Position numbers and translations under genes: made by a program
Assembly (NCBI RefSeq): GCF_000023705.1
Contig: NC_012968.1
Location: 62,001-126,000, forward strand
DNA: 64,000 bases
Direction of reading: 5' to 3'
Source of the DNA: Methylotenera mobilis JLW8
GTDB lineage: Bacteria > Pseudomonadota > Gammaproteobacteria > Burkholderiales > Methylophilaceae
In this document: positions 18,132-26,036 of the stretch, in pieces
Position numbering within the stretch: the first letter of the stretch is position 1
How the letters are laid out: each line of letters starts with the position of its first letter
The notes under the pieces: model-generated
Database searches by the model: none
Told to the model about the DNA's origin: nothing
The model's input: only the letters and a program-made list of their open reading frames with translations

Positions 18132-18308
18132 TAGTTAGACTAATATTCTGTCTCTAAATGATATAAATCCAGACTCTGGGAGTGCGTAATCATAAAGAAG
18201 ATACTGATTACTCGTATACTTAATCAACTATTTAGAGCACGACTAAATCATGATTTGAAATATGATGAGACAATTTAATAATTACTACCGTAATTACACA
18301 TTAATTTT

Positions 18309-18890
18309 ATGAATCCAACTGATAAAGATATTAATATTGCTCAATCTGCAATTGAGGCTATGTCTAAAACAACCGATTTCAATGAGTTTGAGAGGCATTG
18401 GCAAGATTATTTGTTTCGAATCGAACGAGCATGGGAAACTGCAAGCAATTATGCAAAAAAGACTGGTGGAAAATGCCAGCGATGGATATCAAACAACTCA
18501 ACTCTCCGAAAAAAAGACCCTTTACTTAGGTTTTTAAAACATGCAAGAGATGCCGAAACACACGCTGTAAGTGCAACTGTAGATAGATCAATAAAAGTAT
18601 CTTTAGCTGATAGACTGGGACGGAAAATTCAATTGAATTCAGCGTCAGTATCTTTTGAAGATGGCGTATTAACTCTAGACCTTCAGTCTCCAGATAAGAG
18701 CGTAGACTGGCTCCCTGCTTTATTACCGGGTGATCCATACCTGACTAGATTCAAAACAAGAGGGGAATGGTACAACCCGCCAACTTATCATTTGAACGAA
18801 AAGATTAAGGATTTCCATCCAGTTGCAATAGCTATTTTGGGGTTGGAATTTTATCGTAAAGAGTTCACTGAGGTTTTTAGTCTTAAGTAA
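18309..18890 (+). CDS. Hypothetical cargo protein
   Basis: This 193-residue soluble protein has an acidic helical N-terminus and a strand-rich C-terminus (SADRLGRK...-type segment, then PALLPGDPYLTRF). No family is recognised, and there is no signal peptide or membrane segment. It follows tnsD by 177 bases, inside the transposon cargo, and is 39 bases from the next gene, so the two may form a pair. Cargo in this position of Tn7-like elements is often defence or stress related, but nothing in the sequence shows that here. Confidence 0.7.
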   Translation: MNPTDKDINIAQSAIEAMSKTTDFNEFERHWQDYLFRIERAWETASNYAKKTGGKCQRWISNNSTLRKKDPLLRFLKHARDAETHAVSATVDRSIKVSLADRLGRKIQLNSASVSFEDGVLTLDLQSPDKSVDWLPALLPGDPYLTRFKTRGEWYNPPTYHLNEKIKDFHPVAIAILGLEFYRKEFTEVFSLK

Positions 18891-18929
18891 TCTTTTAGTC
18901 ACGACCGCGTTATCTAAAAAACAATAAAA

Positions 18930-19379
18930 ATGCTTAAATACATCACAACTCTAGCTGCTGCTATAACTCCGCTTATGTATTTTCATGGTGCTTTATTCCA
19001 TGAAAGCTACTTACGCGCTCTTGGTGTTCCAGCAGATCTTTTTCAACTACCTTTAGAAGACACATTGGTGCAAGGCTTTACTGCCTACATGCTTTTAGGC
19101 ATCCAATATTTACTTTTATTATTTCTGTATCTGCTAGTTGCCTTAAGCATGACTTACAACTTGAATGAGGCTTCTAAAATAAGTTTTATAAAGCGTGTGG
19201 TAGCTTGGATTGCCCAACGAAGTAAAGGTCTTAATTTAGTTGATAAGGCAAAAGGTCACCATTTGACTGAAAAAACAATGAAGTGGGTAGGCTATTCACT
19301 TATAGCTGTACTTAGTTTGCTTATTTTTTTAGGCACTACTCTTGTGCTAGCAATGGAAGCCGAAAAGCTTGGAAAATAA
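18930..19379 (+). CDS. Cargo inner-membrane protein, probably truncated by a stop codon
   Basis: The 149-residue protein has about three hydrophobic segments (residues 1-20, 55-80 and 120-145) and the motif HESYLRALGVPADLF. It ends at a TAA (19377-19379). The same frame continues for 66 further sense codons to 19580 with protein-like content, suggesting a longer membrane protein with a cytoplasmic C-terminal domain that acquired a nonsense mutation. Alternatively the tail is non-coding or used by readthrough. No function is recognised. Confidence 0.65.
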   Translation: MLKYITTLAAAITPLMYFHGALFHESYLRALGVPADLFQLPLEDTLVQGFTAYMLLGIQYLLLLFLYLLVALSMTYNLNEASKISFIKRVVAWIAQRSKGLNLVDKAKGHHLTEKTMKWVGYSLIAVLSLLIFLGTTLVLAMEAEKLGK

Positions 19380-19580
19380 ATTGCTAATCGCAACATCAAA
19401 AATCCTGAAAAATATTACAAACTGCAGGAGTTACATTTAAGCAACGGCGCTTTAGTTAAGGGTTATACCTTCGCATGCTCAAATTATGGGTGTGTAGTTC
19501 ATGCAGATAAAAAGATTCAAATTATTCGATTGGATAGGGTTGAGTCAATAGATGCCCTAATCACTCCCTATACACAATAA
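19380..19580 (+). pseudogene. In-frame continuation after the stop of the preceding membrane protein gene
   Basis: The frame of the preceding gene continues without interruption for 66 codons, including the segments YYKLQELHLSNGALVKGY and DKKIQIIRLDRVESI, which look like a small strand-rich domain. It has no own start codon or ribosome site. This fits the lost C-terminus of a protein of about 216 residues. Confidence 0.45.
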
Positions 19581-19597
19581 ATTTACATTTGTGTATA
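19569..19597. repeat. Hairpin at the left cassette boundary
   Basis: TATACACAA (19569-19577) pairs perfectly with TTGTGTATA (19589-19597). It sits just outside the left inverted repeat of the nested cassette. There is no T run on the plus strand. Confidence 0.5.
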
Positions 19598-19600
19598 AAC

Positions 19601-19671
19601 AAAAAGCCACTTAATTTACACGGCATTTACCGACTCTGCAGACCGGGTGCGGGACGTAAACAAGTGACTAT
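19601..19671. repeat. Left inverted repeat of the nested cassette
   Basis: It starts AAAAAGCC and ends GTAAACAAGTGACTAT, with the conserved core GACCGGGTGCGG. Its mate is at 23006-23078 in inverted orientation. Small differences between the arms (GC for AT, GAC for AAA) show they have diverged and are not a recent perfect duplication. Confidence 0.8.
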
Positions 19672-19744
19672 GGGAGCGATTTTGCACATTAATGAGGTCT
19701 TTTTAGGGTTGAGTCTCAGAAAAACATACTGCCTCCTAAACTGC

Positions 19745-20068
19745 TTAGAAGTACTCTTCGTTATCTTTAGGGGGTAGATTGCGTAGCACATCTTCTCTAG
19801 TTTTTAGCAGCGACTCATCCTGGCTTTTAAAAACTCTATCCATGACATGTAATACAGCTAAGGCATTCAGATAGTTACTCGCAAGCACTGAATGTTCTCC
19901 ACGTTCAATTCTTTGTAACGTATTTAGACTAATGTGGGCTCTATATGCAAAATCACGTAATGAGATACCTCTTAGTTTACGCTGAGCAGATATCACCTTT
20001 CCCCAATAGCTAATAATGTCTAAAGCATCAATGCTAATTGGGTTTGTTTGGGGTATTCGTTTAGCCAT
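19745..20068 (-). CDS. XRE-family helix-turn-helix regulator
   Basis: The 107-residue protein contains a phage-repressor-type HTH: ISLRDFAYRAHISLNTLQRI, followed by ERGEHSV, in residues 33-60. The C-terminal tail is charged and may mediate dimer contacts. It is encoded at the left edge of the cassette, and a large perfect inverted repeat covers its promoter (20072-20120), so autoregulation is likely. It probably controls the cassette genes. HTH regulators like this accompany many defence or toxin modules, but no such partner is recognised. Confidence 0.85.
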   Translation of the reverse strand: MAKRIPQTNPISIDALDIISYWGKVISAQRKLRGISLRDFAYRAHISLNTLQRIERGEHSVLASNYLNALAVLHVMDRVFKSQDESLLKTREDVLRNLPPKDNEEYF

Positions 20069-20071
20069 GAT

Positions 20072-20120
20072 GTACCTATAAAAAGTTTCTTATACGATAT
20101 AATATACTTTTTATAGGTAC
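20072..20120. promoter_or_regulatory. 15-base perfect inverted repeat over the XRE promoter
   Basis: GTACCTATAAAAAGT (20072-20086) and its exact complement (20106-20120) flank a 19-base AT-rich spacer, directly upstream of the XRE start at 20068. The arrangement suggests two repressor half-sites or two operators around a promoter. Confidence 0.6.
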
Positions 20121-20184
20121 GATATTAAGGGTTTTTCAAAATTAATTGTCTCGGCTTTTTTATAGCATTTCAATGGCCGAGGCC

Positions 20185-20883
20185 TTACATCACCTTGTAG
20201 CACCAATCCTTTTGGGCAGGGGATAGAGTCACGGGTGTTTCAGTTAAATAATCCGTGCTTGTTTCAATTATTTTAACTTTCTGAGTTGTAACGTTGTTGT
20301 ATGAGACGCGAATCAAATTCGATGAAAAGCCTTTGTTTATCCAAAGCTCGTCGTAAGTGCGTATTTTATCTTCATAGAAAAAGCAAAACTTTAATTGCCT
20401 ACTTTTCTTGAAACTTTTGCTTGGAAGAAAGTTAATCAATGTAACAAAAATGTAAGGCAGGTAATCAGGAATCAAATTAGCATAGCCATAAACATTAAGC
20501 CTCTTTGCTTCCTCCAGTATTTCAATGAACTCTTTAAAATCCAAGTATGACGTAATGGCTTTTACCCTTGAATATATCTGCTCAATATTGTTCTCTGTAA
20601 ACAATCTATTTGCACGAACTGCAGCTTCATTAGGCAGTCTAGGCGCTAAGTTAAGATAAGGCCTTTTGGCAGGGTCTTTAGTTGGGCAAAATAGACTGTC
20701 ATCATGGTAGAAGTGTCCGTCAGCTTTTTTCTTACCAGCTCTTACTTTCATTTGTCGCATACAAACTGGACAACGCGCCGGCGGCGCATCGTTCGGTTTT
20801 GTGTAGTTTAAGGCTACAGCGAATTTAAGATATTCCTCATGCGATATCAAGTCCGGTTTTATTGGGTGTAAAGCGTCGAACAT
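20185..20883 (-). CDS. Hypothetical protein with CoiA-like zinc-finger N-terminus
   Basis: The 232-residue protein carries a probable zinc site: C38-x-x-C41, then H57-F-Y-H60 and C66. The C-x2-C ... HF-x-H pattern recalls the N-terminal zinc finger of CoiA-like proteins, but no nuclease motif is seen in the remainder, which is mostly helical (residues 80-150) and then strand-rich. It is upstream of and same-strand as the XRE gene, 117 bases away. Role unknown; DNA or RNA binding is possible. Confidence 0.65.
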   Translation of the reverse strand: MFDALHPIKPDLISHEEYLKFAVALNYTKPNDAPPARCPVCMRQMKVRAGKKKADGHFYHDDSLFCPTKDPAKRPYLNLAPRLPNEAAVRANRLFTENNIEQIYSRVKAITSYLDFKEFIEILEEAKRLNVYGYANLIPDYLPYIFVTLINFLPSKSFKKSRQLKFCFFYEDKIRTYDELWINKGFSSNLIRVSYNNVTTQKVKIIETSTDYLTETPVTLSPAQKDWCYKVM

Positions 20884-21313
20884 CTATTTCTCCTCAAAGA
20901 ATAAAGTATATGAGTGCTAATTGTTTTGGAGGCCCCCAAACTTCTTCTCCCAATAATCAGAAAATTAACAAACATCCTTGTACTATTAAAAAGCTAATCA
21001 AGAAAGGATTTATCAAGACATGACCAAATAAAGGCTGAATGCGAGACTTGTTGGATTTGAATGTAATTTAAATATTTGAATTATGAATGCAGATTAGAAA
21101 AATAAGTTCTTTAATTAATTTTTATTAAAACAAAAGTTGTATACTAAATAAAGTTAAACGAACTTATACTGCTATTTAAGTTACAAATCATTTACATTGT
21201 AAAAAAATTGTGTAGTATCACAACAAATTCTTGTGTATTTTTTATTGTTTGTAATGTTTTGATAGGGTATAATTCGCAACTTTTTTAAAGTTGTGAGTTC
21301 AGGGGAACGATCA
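20884..21313. other. Central divergent promoter region of the nested cassette
   Basis: These 430 bases are very AT-rich and carry no gene. They separate the divergent gene pairs and should hold both promoters. No RNA gene or clear operator was seen. Confidence 0.45.
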
Positions 21314-21604
21314 ATGATTACATCAGCATTAGCCATATTACTAGTTTTATTTTCGACATTAGGTTTACTTGTCGCGGTAGCGCTCGTCGTTAAAATTCTT
21401 AGGGCTAACCCAGAAGAGTTCAATGAGGCTCGCCGTTTACAAGGATCACCAATCAACGTTTTTAATGGTAATCTGAAAAACTCTTCAGATGAATGCGGTG
21501 ATTTTAGGATTGTTAGAGGCTTAAAATTTGATGCGAAGAATAAAAAATATATTTCTCAATCAGCTTTATCTTCTGAGGGTCTTAAAGCTGTTTTTCCTCA
21601 TTAG
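21314..21604 (+). CDS. Small single-pass membrane protein of the cassette
   Basis: From the ATG at 21314 (preceded by AGGGGA; the frame opens 21 bases earlier at a GTG) the protein has 96 residues. One membrane helix spans roughly residues 4-30 (ILLVLFSTLGLLVAVALVV), followed by a polar tail of about 65 residues. No family is recognised. A strong terminator follows at 21629 before the next gene. Pairing with the larger membrane protein downstream suggests they may act together in the envelope. Confidence 0.65.
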   Translation: MITSALAILLVLFSTLGLLVAVALVVKILRANPEEFNEARRLQGSPINVFNGNLKNSSDECGDFRIVRGLKFDAKNKKYISQSALSSEGLKAVFPH

Positions 21605-21628
21605 CCGTAAATAATAATTATATTAAAT

Positions 21629-21652
21629 AGAGGGGCTAGCCCCTCTTTTTTT
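21629..21652 (+). terminator. Intrinsic terminator between the two plus-strand cassette genes
   Basis: AGAGGGGC pairs with GCCCCTCT followed by seven T. The next ATG is only 12 bases beyond the T run, so the downstream gene is reached only by readthrough or by a promoter within or before the hairpin. Confidence 0.8.
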
Positions 21653-21663
21653 ATGGGAAAAAT

Positions 21664-22938
21664 ATGTTGTATAAAGCGTGGATTCCAAACGTCTCCGGTA
21701 ATTTGTCATTCAGTAATATTCGAGGTTCGAAAATCCCCAATCGAGCCAAAGCTCCCCACACATTTAATCATATTGCCAATGAAGATAATGGTTGGATTTA
21801 TTCATTGCAAGAGCGTGATCTATCAGACGGGGCATTTCCCAATCGAGACGGTAAATTTTATTACCTACTAAAAGCCAATATAGAGCGCCGATGGGAACAA
21901 AATGAGATTTTGAGAGGATACGTAATAACTTATCCAAAAACTCAATTAACTCAAGAAGAAAAAAAATTAATTGAGACTATCAAAGCTGATGTTTTTGATT
22001 CAAATCAGATTGATAAATTGTTAGAAATTTGGAAACAAAAGTCTTTTTTTATTCAAGTGAATTTTGAACTTAGTCGGGATGGTTTTATCGATTTAAACTT
22101 AGAGCAAAGCTTAGATAAAGAAATATCATATTCGATAGTATTTGAATCTTATTCTTTCCTCAAGGATTTGATTCACGCACATAAATTCCATAGATATGAC
22201 GATGATGCAATTGTCGTGCCCTATCCTGATAAACAGGATAACGACTTATGGATAGTAAAAACATTACGTAACCTTCATAGGTCTGTGGTGTTTAGCTATC
22301 GTAATGCAACGCATCAACAGGACATATTAAATGCTTTGGGGAAATTGTCATACTTAGATAGCTTCCAAAATATAGCAAAGAATAAGTATGGGGATTTAAT
22401 TAGAAAGGACAATTGGATTGATACCGGCATTCTAAAAACATCATTAGATCTAAAACTTAGAGATAAAGAGAGCTTGGAAAATAATAAGTCTGATTTGCAA
22501 CAAACTTTACTAAATATAATTTTATCTTTATTCGGTCTGATAATTGCAATGACTCAATTGCTTCAAGTGCCGTGTATCGATGGATTGACGTACGACTCAT
22601 CATGTGTATCGCATGACCAGAAGTTTATGTTTGCATTAGATACCGGTTCATTGGGCTATGTGCAGATAATTTTAAAGTACTGGACTCAAATTGCTTTAAG
22701 TATGCCAATAGTTATTGGAATCCTATTAATAATGGTGAATTTTTGGCGAATTGACCGTTGGTTAAATAACAATATTGGTCACAGTTGGTGGGGTGGATAT
22801 ATCAGATCAATTTTGGCTTTTGCTGTCAGCGACAAATGTGGGATCTTACTGGCCTTTGGATGGGTCATTATATTCGCGGTTATAATGGTATCACTTCTGA
22901 TGGTTGGTTTAGGACTATTCCATCCCTCATTTTATTGA
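21664..22938 (+). CDS. Hypothetical cassette protein with soluble N-terminus and C-terminal membrane helices
   Basis: The 424-residue protein has a long hydrophilic N-terminal part of about 275 residues and three membrane helices near residues 280-300, 345-365 and 395-420. This soluble-sensor-plus-membrane-anchor layout is common among envelope effectors of defence modules, but no known domain is recognised and no function can be claimed. The usual ribosome site would lie within the terminator hairpin region immediately upstream, so translation may depend on RNA folding there. Confidence 0.7.
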   Translation: MLYKAWIPNVSGNLSFSNIRGSKIPNRAKAPHTFNHIANEDNGWIYSLQERDLSDGAFPNRDGKFYYLLKANIERRWEQNEILRGYVITYPKTQLTQEEKKLIETIKADVFDSNQIDKLLEIWKQKSFFIQVNFELSRDGFIDLNLEQSLDKEISYSIVFESYSFLKDLIHAHKFHRYDDDAIVVPYPDKQDNDLWIVKTLRNLHRSVVFSYRNATHQQDILNALGKLSYLDSFQNIAKNKYGDLIRKDNWIDTGILKTSLDLKLRDKESLENNKSDLQQTLLNIILSLFGLIIAMTQLLQVPCIDGLTYDSSCVSHDQKFMFALDTGSLGYVQIILKYWTQIALSMPIVIGILLIMVNFWRIDRWLNNNIGHSWWGGYIRSILAFAVSDKCGILLAFGWVIIFAVIMVSLLMVGLGLFHPSFY

Positions 22939-23005
22939 TGATTACCTAGAAATAGTTCCTGGAAGTATATTTATCTATTTTGATTTCTAGATATAAATCT
23001 TGTTT

Positions 23006-23078
23006 ATAGTCACTTGTTTACTTTCCGCACCCGGTCTATAGAGTCGGTTAATGCCGTGTGTAAATAGGAGGCTTTTTA
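23006..23078. repeat. Right inverted repeat of the nested cassette
   Basis: It is the inverted mate of 19601-19671, reading ATAGTCACTTGTTTAC at its left and GGCTTTTT at its right end, with the shared core CCGCACCCGGTCT. It begins 68 bases after the stop of the large membrane protein. Confidence 0.8.
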
Positions 23079-23719
23079 TTTAAGTGCTGTGATTGGAAAC
23101 ATATCTTCTATCTTATTCATATTTTGAATATTGGATAGAGTGACAGAACTAACAACCCCGCCATACTCTAGTTAAACGCTATAAGATTTTTCTTCTTTTG
23201 TAGTACATGTCGCAAGCTCGATCCAAAGGTTGCCCACATTCCCACAATAGCTAAGCGAAAGCGTTGCTATTCCAACAATTACAAATGGCCACTAGATGGA
23301 GACGCATAGGTGCTAAACGCACCTATCGCCATGATCCATGTTTTTGGGTTAGTCCACTGAAAAGTAGCTGCACTCCCAAAACTATTGGCTCTGCTGTGCG
23401 GTCAGCCTGGCTTTTTTCTTCTAGTGGTTCTGATGTCGCAATACACTGGGCTAGATCGAGCATATACGCAGCACCTACCTACTTCAAGTACCCGTAAGTA
23501 CGCTAACATTGAAAAGGACAACAAGGTGTCTAAGGGCATTTAACTTTCCATTTCAATTGACTACTCTCCAGTTCAGTTTCGACATTATTGAATGTCTACT
23601 GAATTCTGGGAAGTCTAGTAAGAGCATTTATTGATTTTGTAGTGGAACCTCTCGTTAGGGAAGACGCGATAGCCGATACAATGGCTAGTAACTAAAGAAA
23701 TTGAAAAAAAGGAAAAAAC
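23079..23719. other. Gene-free stretch between cassette and nuclease-like gene
   Basis: About 640 bases show no supported gene. A short plus-strand open frame at 23264-23497 has no ribosome site and unlikely composition. A small hairpin (AGGTGC ... GCACCT) lies near 23308-23327. The rest looks like degraded sequence; nothing recognisable. Confidence 0.4.
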
Positions 23720-24280
23720 ATGAGCGATTGGGAGTTCCTATACGAAATGCATGAGCAAGGCTATAGTTCAGAGGAAATAGCTGATGCAGCTGGCTCTGGC
23801 TTAGCTCCGTGGGAATGGCAATATATAAGTAAAGAGTGGGTCGACTCGCAACTCGAAAGCGAACAAATAGAGCATTTTAAGAGTAGAGATGGATTTCCAT
23901 TTAGCACCCTTGAACAAACTGAGATATTTCATGATTTGATTGACTGTGCAGAGCGTCACTTTGAAAACACTGGTAGATATTTACAGGTTTGGGGCGAGCT
24001 CGGAGAAATTTACGCTGAAATCAAGTTTGGGCTGCGTCGCCATGGAACTCATCGAGCAGGGTCGGATGGAACAATTGATGGCAGGCTTGTAGAGGTAAAA
24101 ACCATCTCACCTGAGAAAACCAGCGATCATGTCCTAGTTAAGAGTCAAGGTGACTTTGAGCGGCTGCTTATCGTTCGTATAGATCGCCATTTTCAATTCC
24201 AAGGCAAGCTTTTTGAAAGAAGCGAATTAAAAGGCGCTACAGGCAAATTCCTTAGAGGGCAACTCAAGGACGATGAGTAA
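23720..24280 (+). CDS. Cargo protein with PD-(D/E)xK nuclease-like core
   Basis: In this 186-residue protein residues 94-127 read as a nuclease-fold signature: E96 or E100, then D120 in GTIDG, and E125-V-K127 followed by T. Such D-x4-ExK patterns occur in restriction enzymes and Holliday-junction resolvase-like proteins. The preceding segment is a helical N-terminus of about 90 residues without recognised domain. There is no methyltransferase nearby, so a classical restriction system is unlikely. Its place in the transposon cargo makes a defence role plausible but unproven. A GGAAAA site precedes the ATG. Confidence 0.65.
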   Translation: MSDWEFLYEMHEQGYSSEEIADAAGSGLAPWEWQYISKEWVDSQLESEQIEHFKSRDGFPFSTLEQTEIFHDLIDCAERHFENTGRYLQVWGELGEIYAEIKFGLRRHGTHRAGSDGTIDGRLVEVKTISPEKTSDHVLVKSQGDFERLLIVRIDRHFQFQGKLFERSELKGATGKFLRGQLKDDE

Positions 24281-24322
24281 AATGGATAACCAATCATTAA
24301 AGGCTTAGGCTATGTTACTAGG

Positions 24323-24538
24323 TTAAAACTCGTTTTTATATTCAGTCCAAGCAACTTCAAAAGCATCTATTGCTGCCCGACAAGCATTCCTATGTCGCAA
24401 ATGTGATAACCATGAGTCCTTTGAGGCATTGTCATTAGGAAATTTAGTATCTCTCTTAACATCACGAGCAAAATCTCCGACCATATCATTTCTATTTGCT
24501 TGTGACAGAATCCAATTGTTAAACCCAATAATTTGCAT
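24323..24538 (-). CDS. YozE-like SAM-fold small protein
   Basis: The 71-residue protein resembles the YozE/SAM-like family: an aromatic-rich opening with FNNWIL, the core DMVGDFARDVKRDTKFP, and a C-terminal helix ending AFEVAWTEYK. These small helical proteins have no established enzymatic role. It is convergent with the nuclease-like gene and is the last gene before the proposed right transposon end. Confidence 0.7.
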   Translation of the reverse strand: MQIIGFNNWILSQANRNDMVGDFARDVKRDTKFPNDNASKDSWLSHLRHRNACRAAIDAFEVAWTEYKNEF

Positions 24539-24663
24539 ATGCTTTACCAGTTTTTAATAGTAAAAGTTTATATGCATATTAATGCATTATCTTATGCTGG
24601 AATACATCTATTGATGATGTGTATGAGTCTCATCCGCCATTGAACTAACCAGGGCCGTGCAAC

Positions 24664-24763
24664 GTTTGCTTATGAGATAAGAACTGCTAGCAGCTTATGC
24701 GTCAATTTCATAAGAAACTTGCAGTTTATGAGGTATATAGCTTGCAGCTTATGTTGAATACCA
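24664..24763. repeat. Repeated elements at the proposed right transposon end
   Basis: The element GCTTATG or GTTTATG, usually preceded by GCA, occurs near 24668, 24693, 24724 and 24747, at spacings of 25, 31 and 23 bases, with one inverted partial copy near 24716. Such arrays of about 22-base sites are what TnsB binds at Tn7-type right ends. A related element, CTCATAAACCGC, lies at the proposed left end (11752-11763). Confidence 0.45.
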
Positions 24764-24806
24764 AATTTATAACTTATTGTTTTTATTTATTGTTAAGTAG
24801 CTCCAT

Positions 24807-25388
24807 TTAAGTCAGCCAACATTGTTTTTTATCACTAAAAAAATATAAATACCAAGATGGACGGAGATAAACGTAGCAAGTATATAAATTTCCATCATCT
24901 CTGCACGCCCTAAGATTGTGATATTTCTTTTCAGGGGGAGTTTCTAGGTACGCATAACCAGAAAGTTCGTTAACCAAAAAATAGAGGACACGTGGTTTTT
25001 CCCGAACTTTGCTTCTTATACTCTGAATCTCTGCTTGTTCCAGCAGGAGGCGATATTCAACCCACCGATCATTGCTCAAACCCACATTACGTTCACCTAT
25101 TCCTTTTTGGGATTCTGGCACAATCCTATAGAACTCTGGATTCATAATTGACAAACTACGATCAACCCTTTGCATTTCTTCCAGTCGTTGCATAGCAGGC
25201 AATCGATTACTGAACTTTTCGCGCATCTCGGCTTCTTTCTCAAATCCTGAGGACAGAGTTAGTACGAGTAAATAAAAAAATCCTTTTAATAAACCTACAA
25301 CAAGAACGAATCCGATCAACACCAATAATCCTCTTCGGGTATAGCAGCTTACGGTACGGTGCATGTTATTAAATTTAAACGATTTCAC
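24807..25388 (-). CDS. Hypothetical single-pass membrane protein, right flank of the transposon
   Basis: A GTG start at 25388 is favoured because AGAAAGG precedes it; an ATG follows at 25364 and the frame opens at a GTG at 25436. The protein has about 193 residues, one membrane helix (LLVLIGFVLVVGLLKGFFYL) near the N-terminus and a polar C-terminal domain of about 140 residues that should lie in the periplasm. No family is recognised. Its 3' end lies 44 bases from the proposed right transposon end, making it the best visible candidate for the attachment gene. Confidence 0.65.
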   Translation of the reverse strand: MKSFKFNNMHRTVSCYTRRGLLVLIGFVLVVGLLKGFFYLLVLTLSSGFEKEAEMREKFSNRLPAMQRLEEMQRVDRSLSIMNPEFYRIVPESQKGIGERNVGLSNDRWVEYRLLLEQAEIQSIRSKVREKPRVLYFLVNELSGYAYLETPPEKKYHNLRACRDDGNLYTCYVYLRPSWYLYFFSDKKQCWLT

Positions 25389-26036
25389 GTTAACCTTTCT
25401 ACGTACATTTGTGTGAACAATTGAAGTGTATGTCACGCCGAATATCTTTGTTAGCCAAATAAGGTGGGCATATTATGCCAACGCGTAACACTCTAAATTT
25501 TCACTATTCCTTTTCGTCCATCGGCGAGTTTCTTTCTTTTGCTTAGCCAAAAGAAAGAAACCAAAGAAAAGGCTACCCCCTACCGCTTGTTTCCTATATT
25601 TCGTTAAATACTGGGTGGCAAGCTATAACCGTGAAGGTCATCCCATCATCACGAATTGCTAAAGCAATTGTTCTTATGTGAAAACTCGCTTTGCTCAAGC
25701 AGTCGCTTGCCGAAAGCTCCCAGCATTTAACAAAATATAGACGCGGAAGACAAGGGGCTTTAGGGCTATGTGGATGCTGCACCTGTTAAGCCAAAGTAGT
25801 ATATCCCGCGTAAGCGGGCATGGCAGCCTAGTAGAGAGCGTATCTTAATATGCCAAATCTATCGCATTTTTTGTTGTGAGAAACTATCTCCTGTTTGGGC
25901 ATTCAAATAGATTATTAAGTAGGAAATCTAAAGGTTGTCATAGAAATTTTTAGATGTGGTTTTAATTTCGCAGGCTTGTTAGGGTGGATGGTTAGTGATG
26001 ATGGATTTTAATGCCTCGCCCGAAAGGAGAAGTTAA
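25389..26036. repeat. Intergenic region with nested inverted repeats
   Basis: A perfect 14-base palindrome arm pair (GTTTCTTTCTTTTG, 25528-25541, with 25548-25561) is followed by a larger imperfect hairpin: 25594-25615 pairs with 25719-25740 at 20 of 22 bases, with GGCAAGC (25617) and GCTTGCC (25705) nested inside. No gene is supported. It looks like a dispersed chromosomal repeat able to form a long stem. The promoter of the lipoprotein gene should be near 25950-26020. Confidence 0.55.

Larger units (their letters stand above)
19601..23078. mobile_element. Nested cassette bounded by about 70-base inverted repeats
   Basis: The segment 19601-19671 and the reverse complement of 23006-23078 agree over most of about 71 bases, including AGACCGGGTGCGG and GTAAACAAGTGACTAT. 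Between them lie two minus-strand and two plus-strand genes that diverge from a central AT-rich region. No transposase, integrase or resolvase is present. The layout suggests a non-autonomous mobile unit or an invertible or recombinational cassette inside the Tn7-like cargo. Which side of each repeat is the true terminus cannot be told. Confidence 0.6.
11729..24763. mobile_element. Tn7-like transposon (candidate extent)
   Basis: The core is tnsA, tnsB, tnsC and a TnsD/TniQ gene in canonical order, followed by about 6.5 kb of cargo. Candidate ends are 5'-TGG at 11729 and CCA-3' at 24763. Read inward, the 20 bases at each end agree at 13 positions, and both lead into a CTCATAAAC(C/T)GC element. 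At the right end the element CATAA(G/A)CTGC recurs, at spacings of 23-31 bases, like a TnsB-site array. The right end would lie 44 bases beyond the stop of the flanking gene at 24807-25388, as expected for TnsD-guided insertion. No matching 5-base target duplication is visible, so the ends are tentative. Confidence 0.5.

Noticed and set aside
23264-23497. Plus-strand open frame of 77 codons
   Set aside because: No ribosome site, no recognisable family and composition unlike neighbouring genes.
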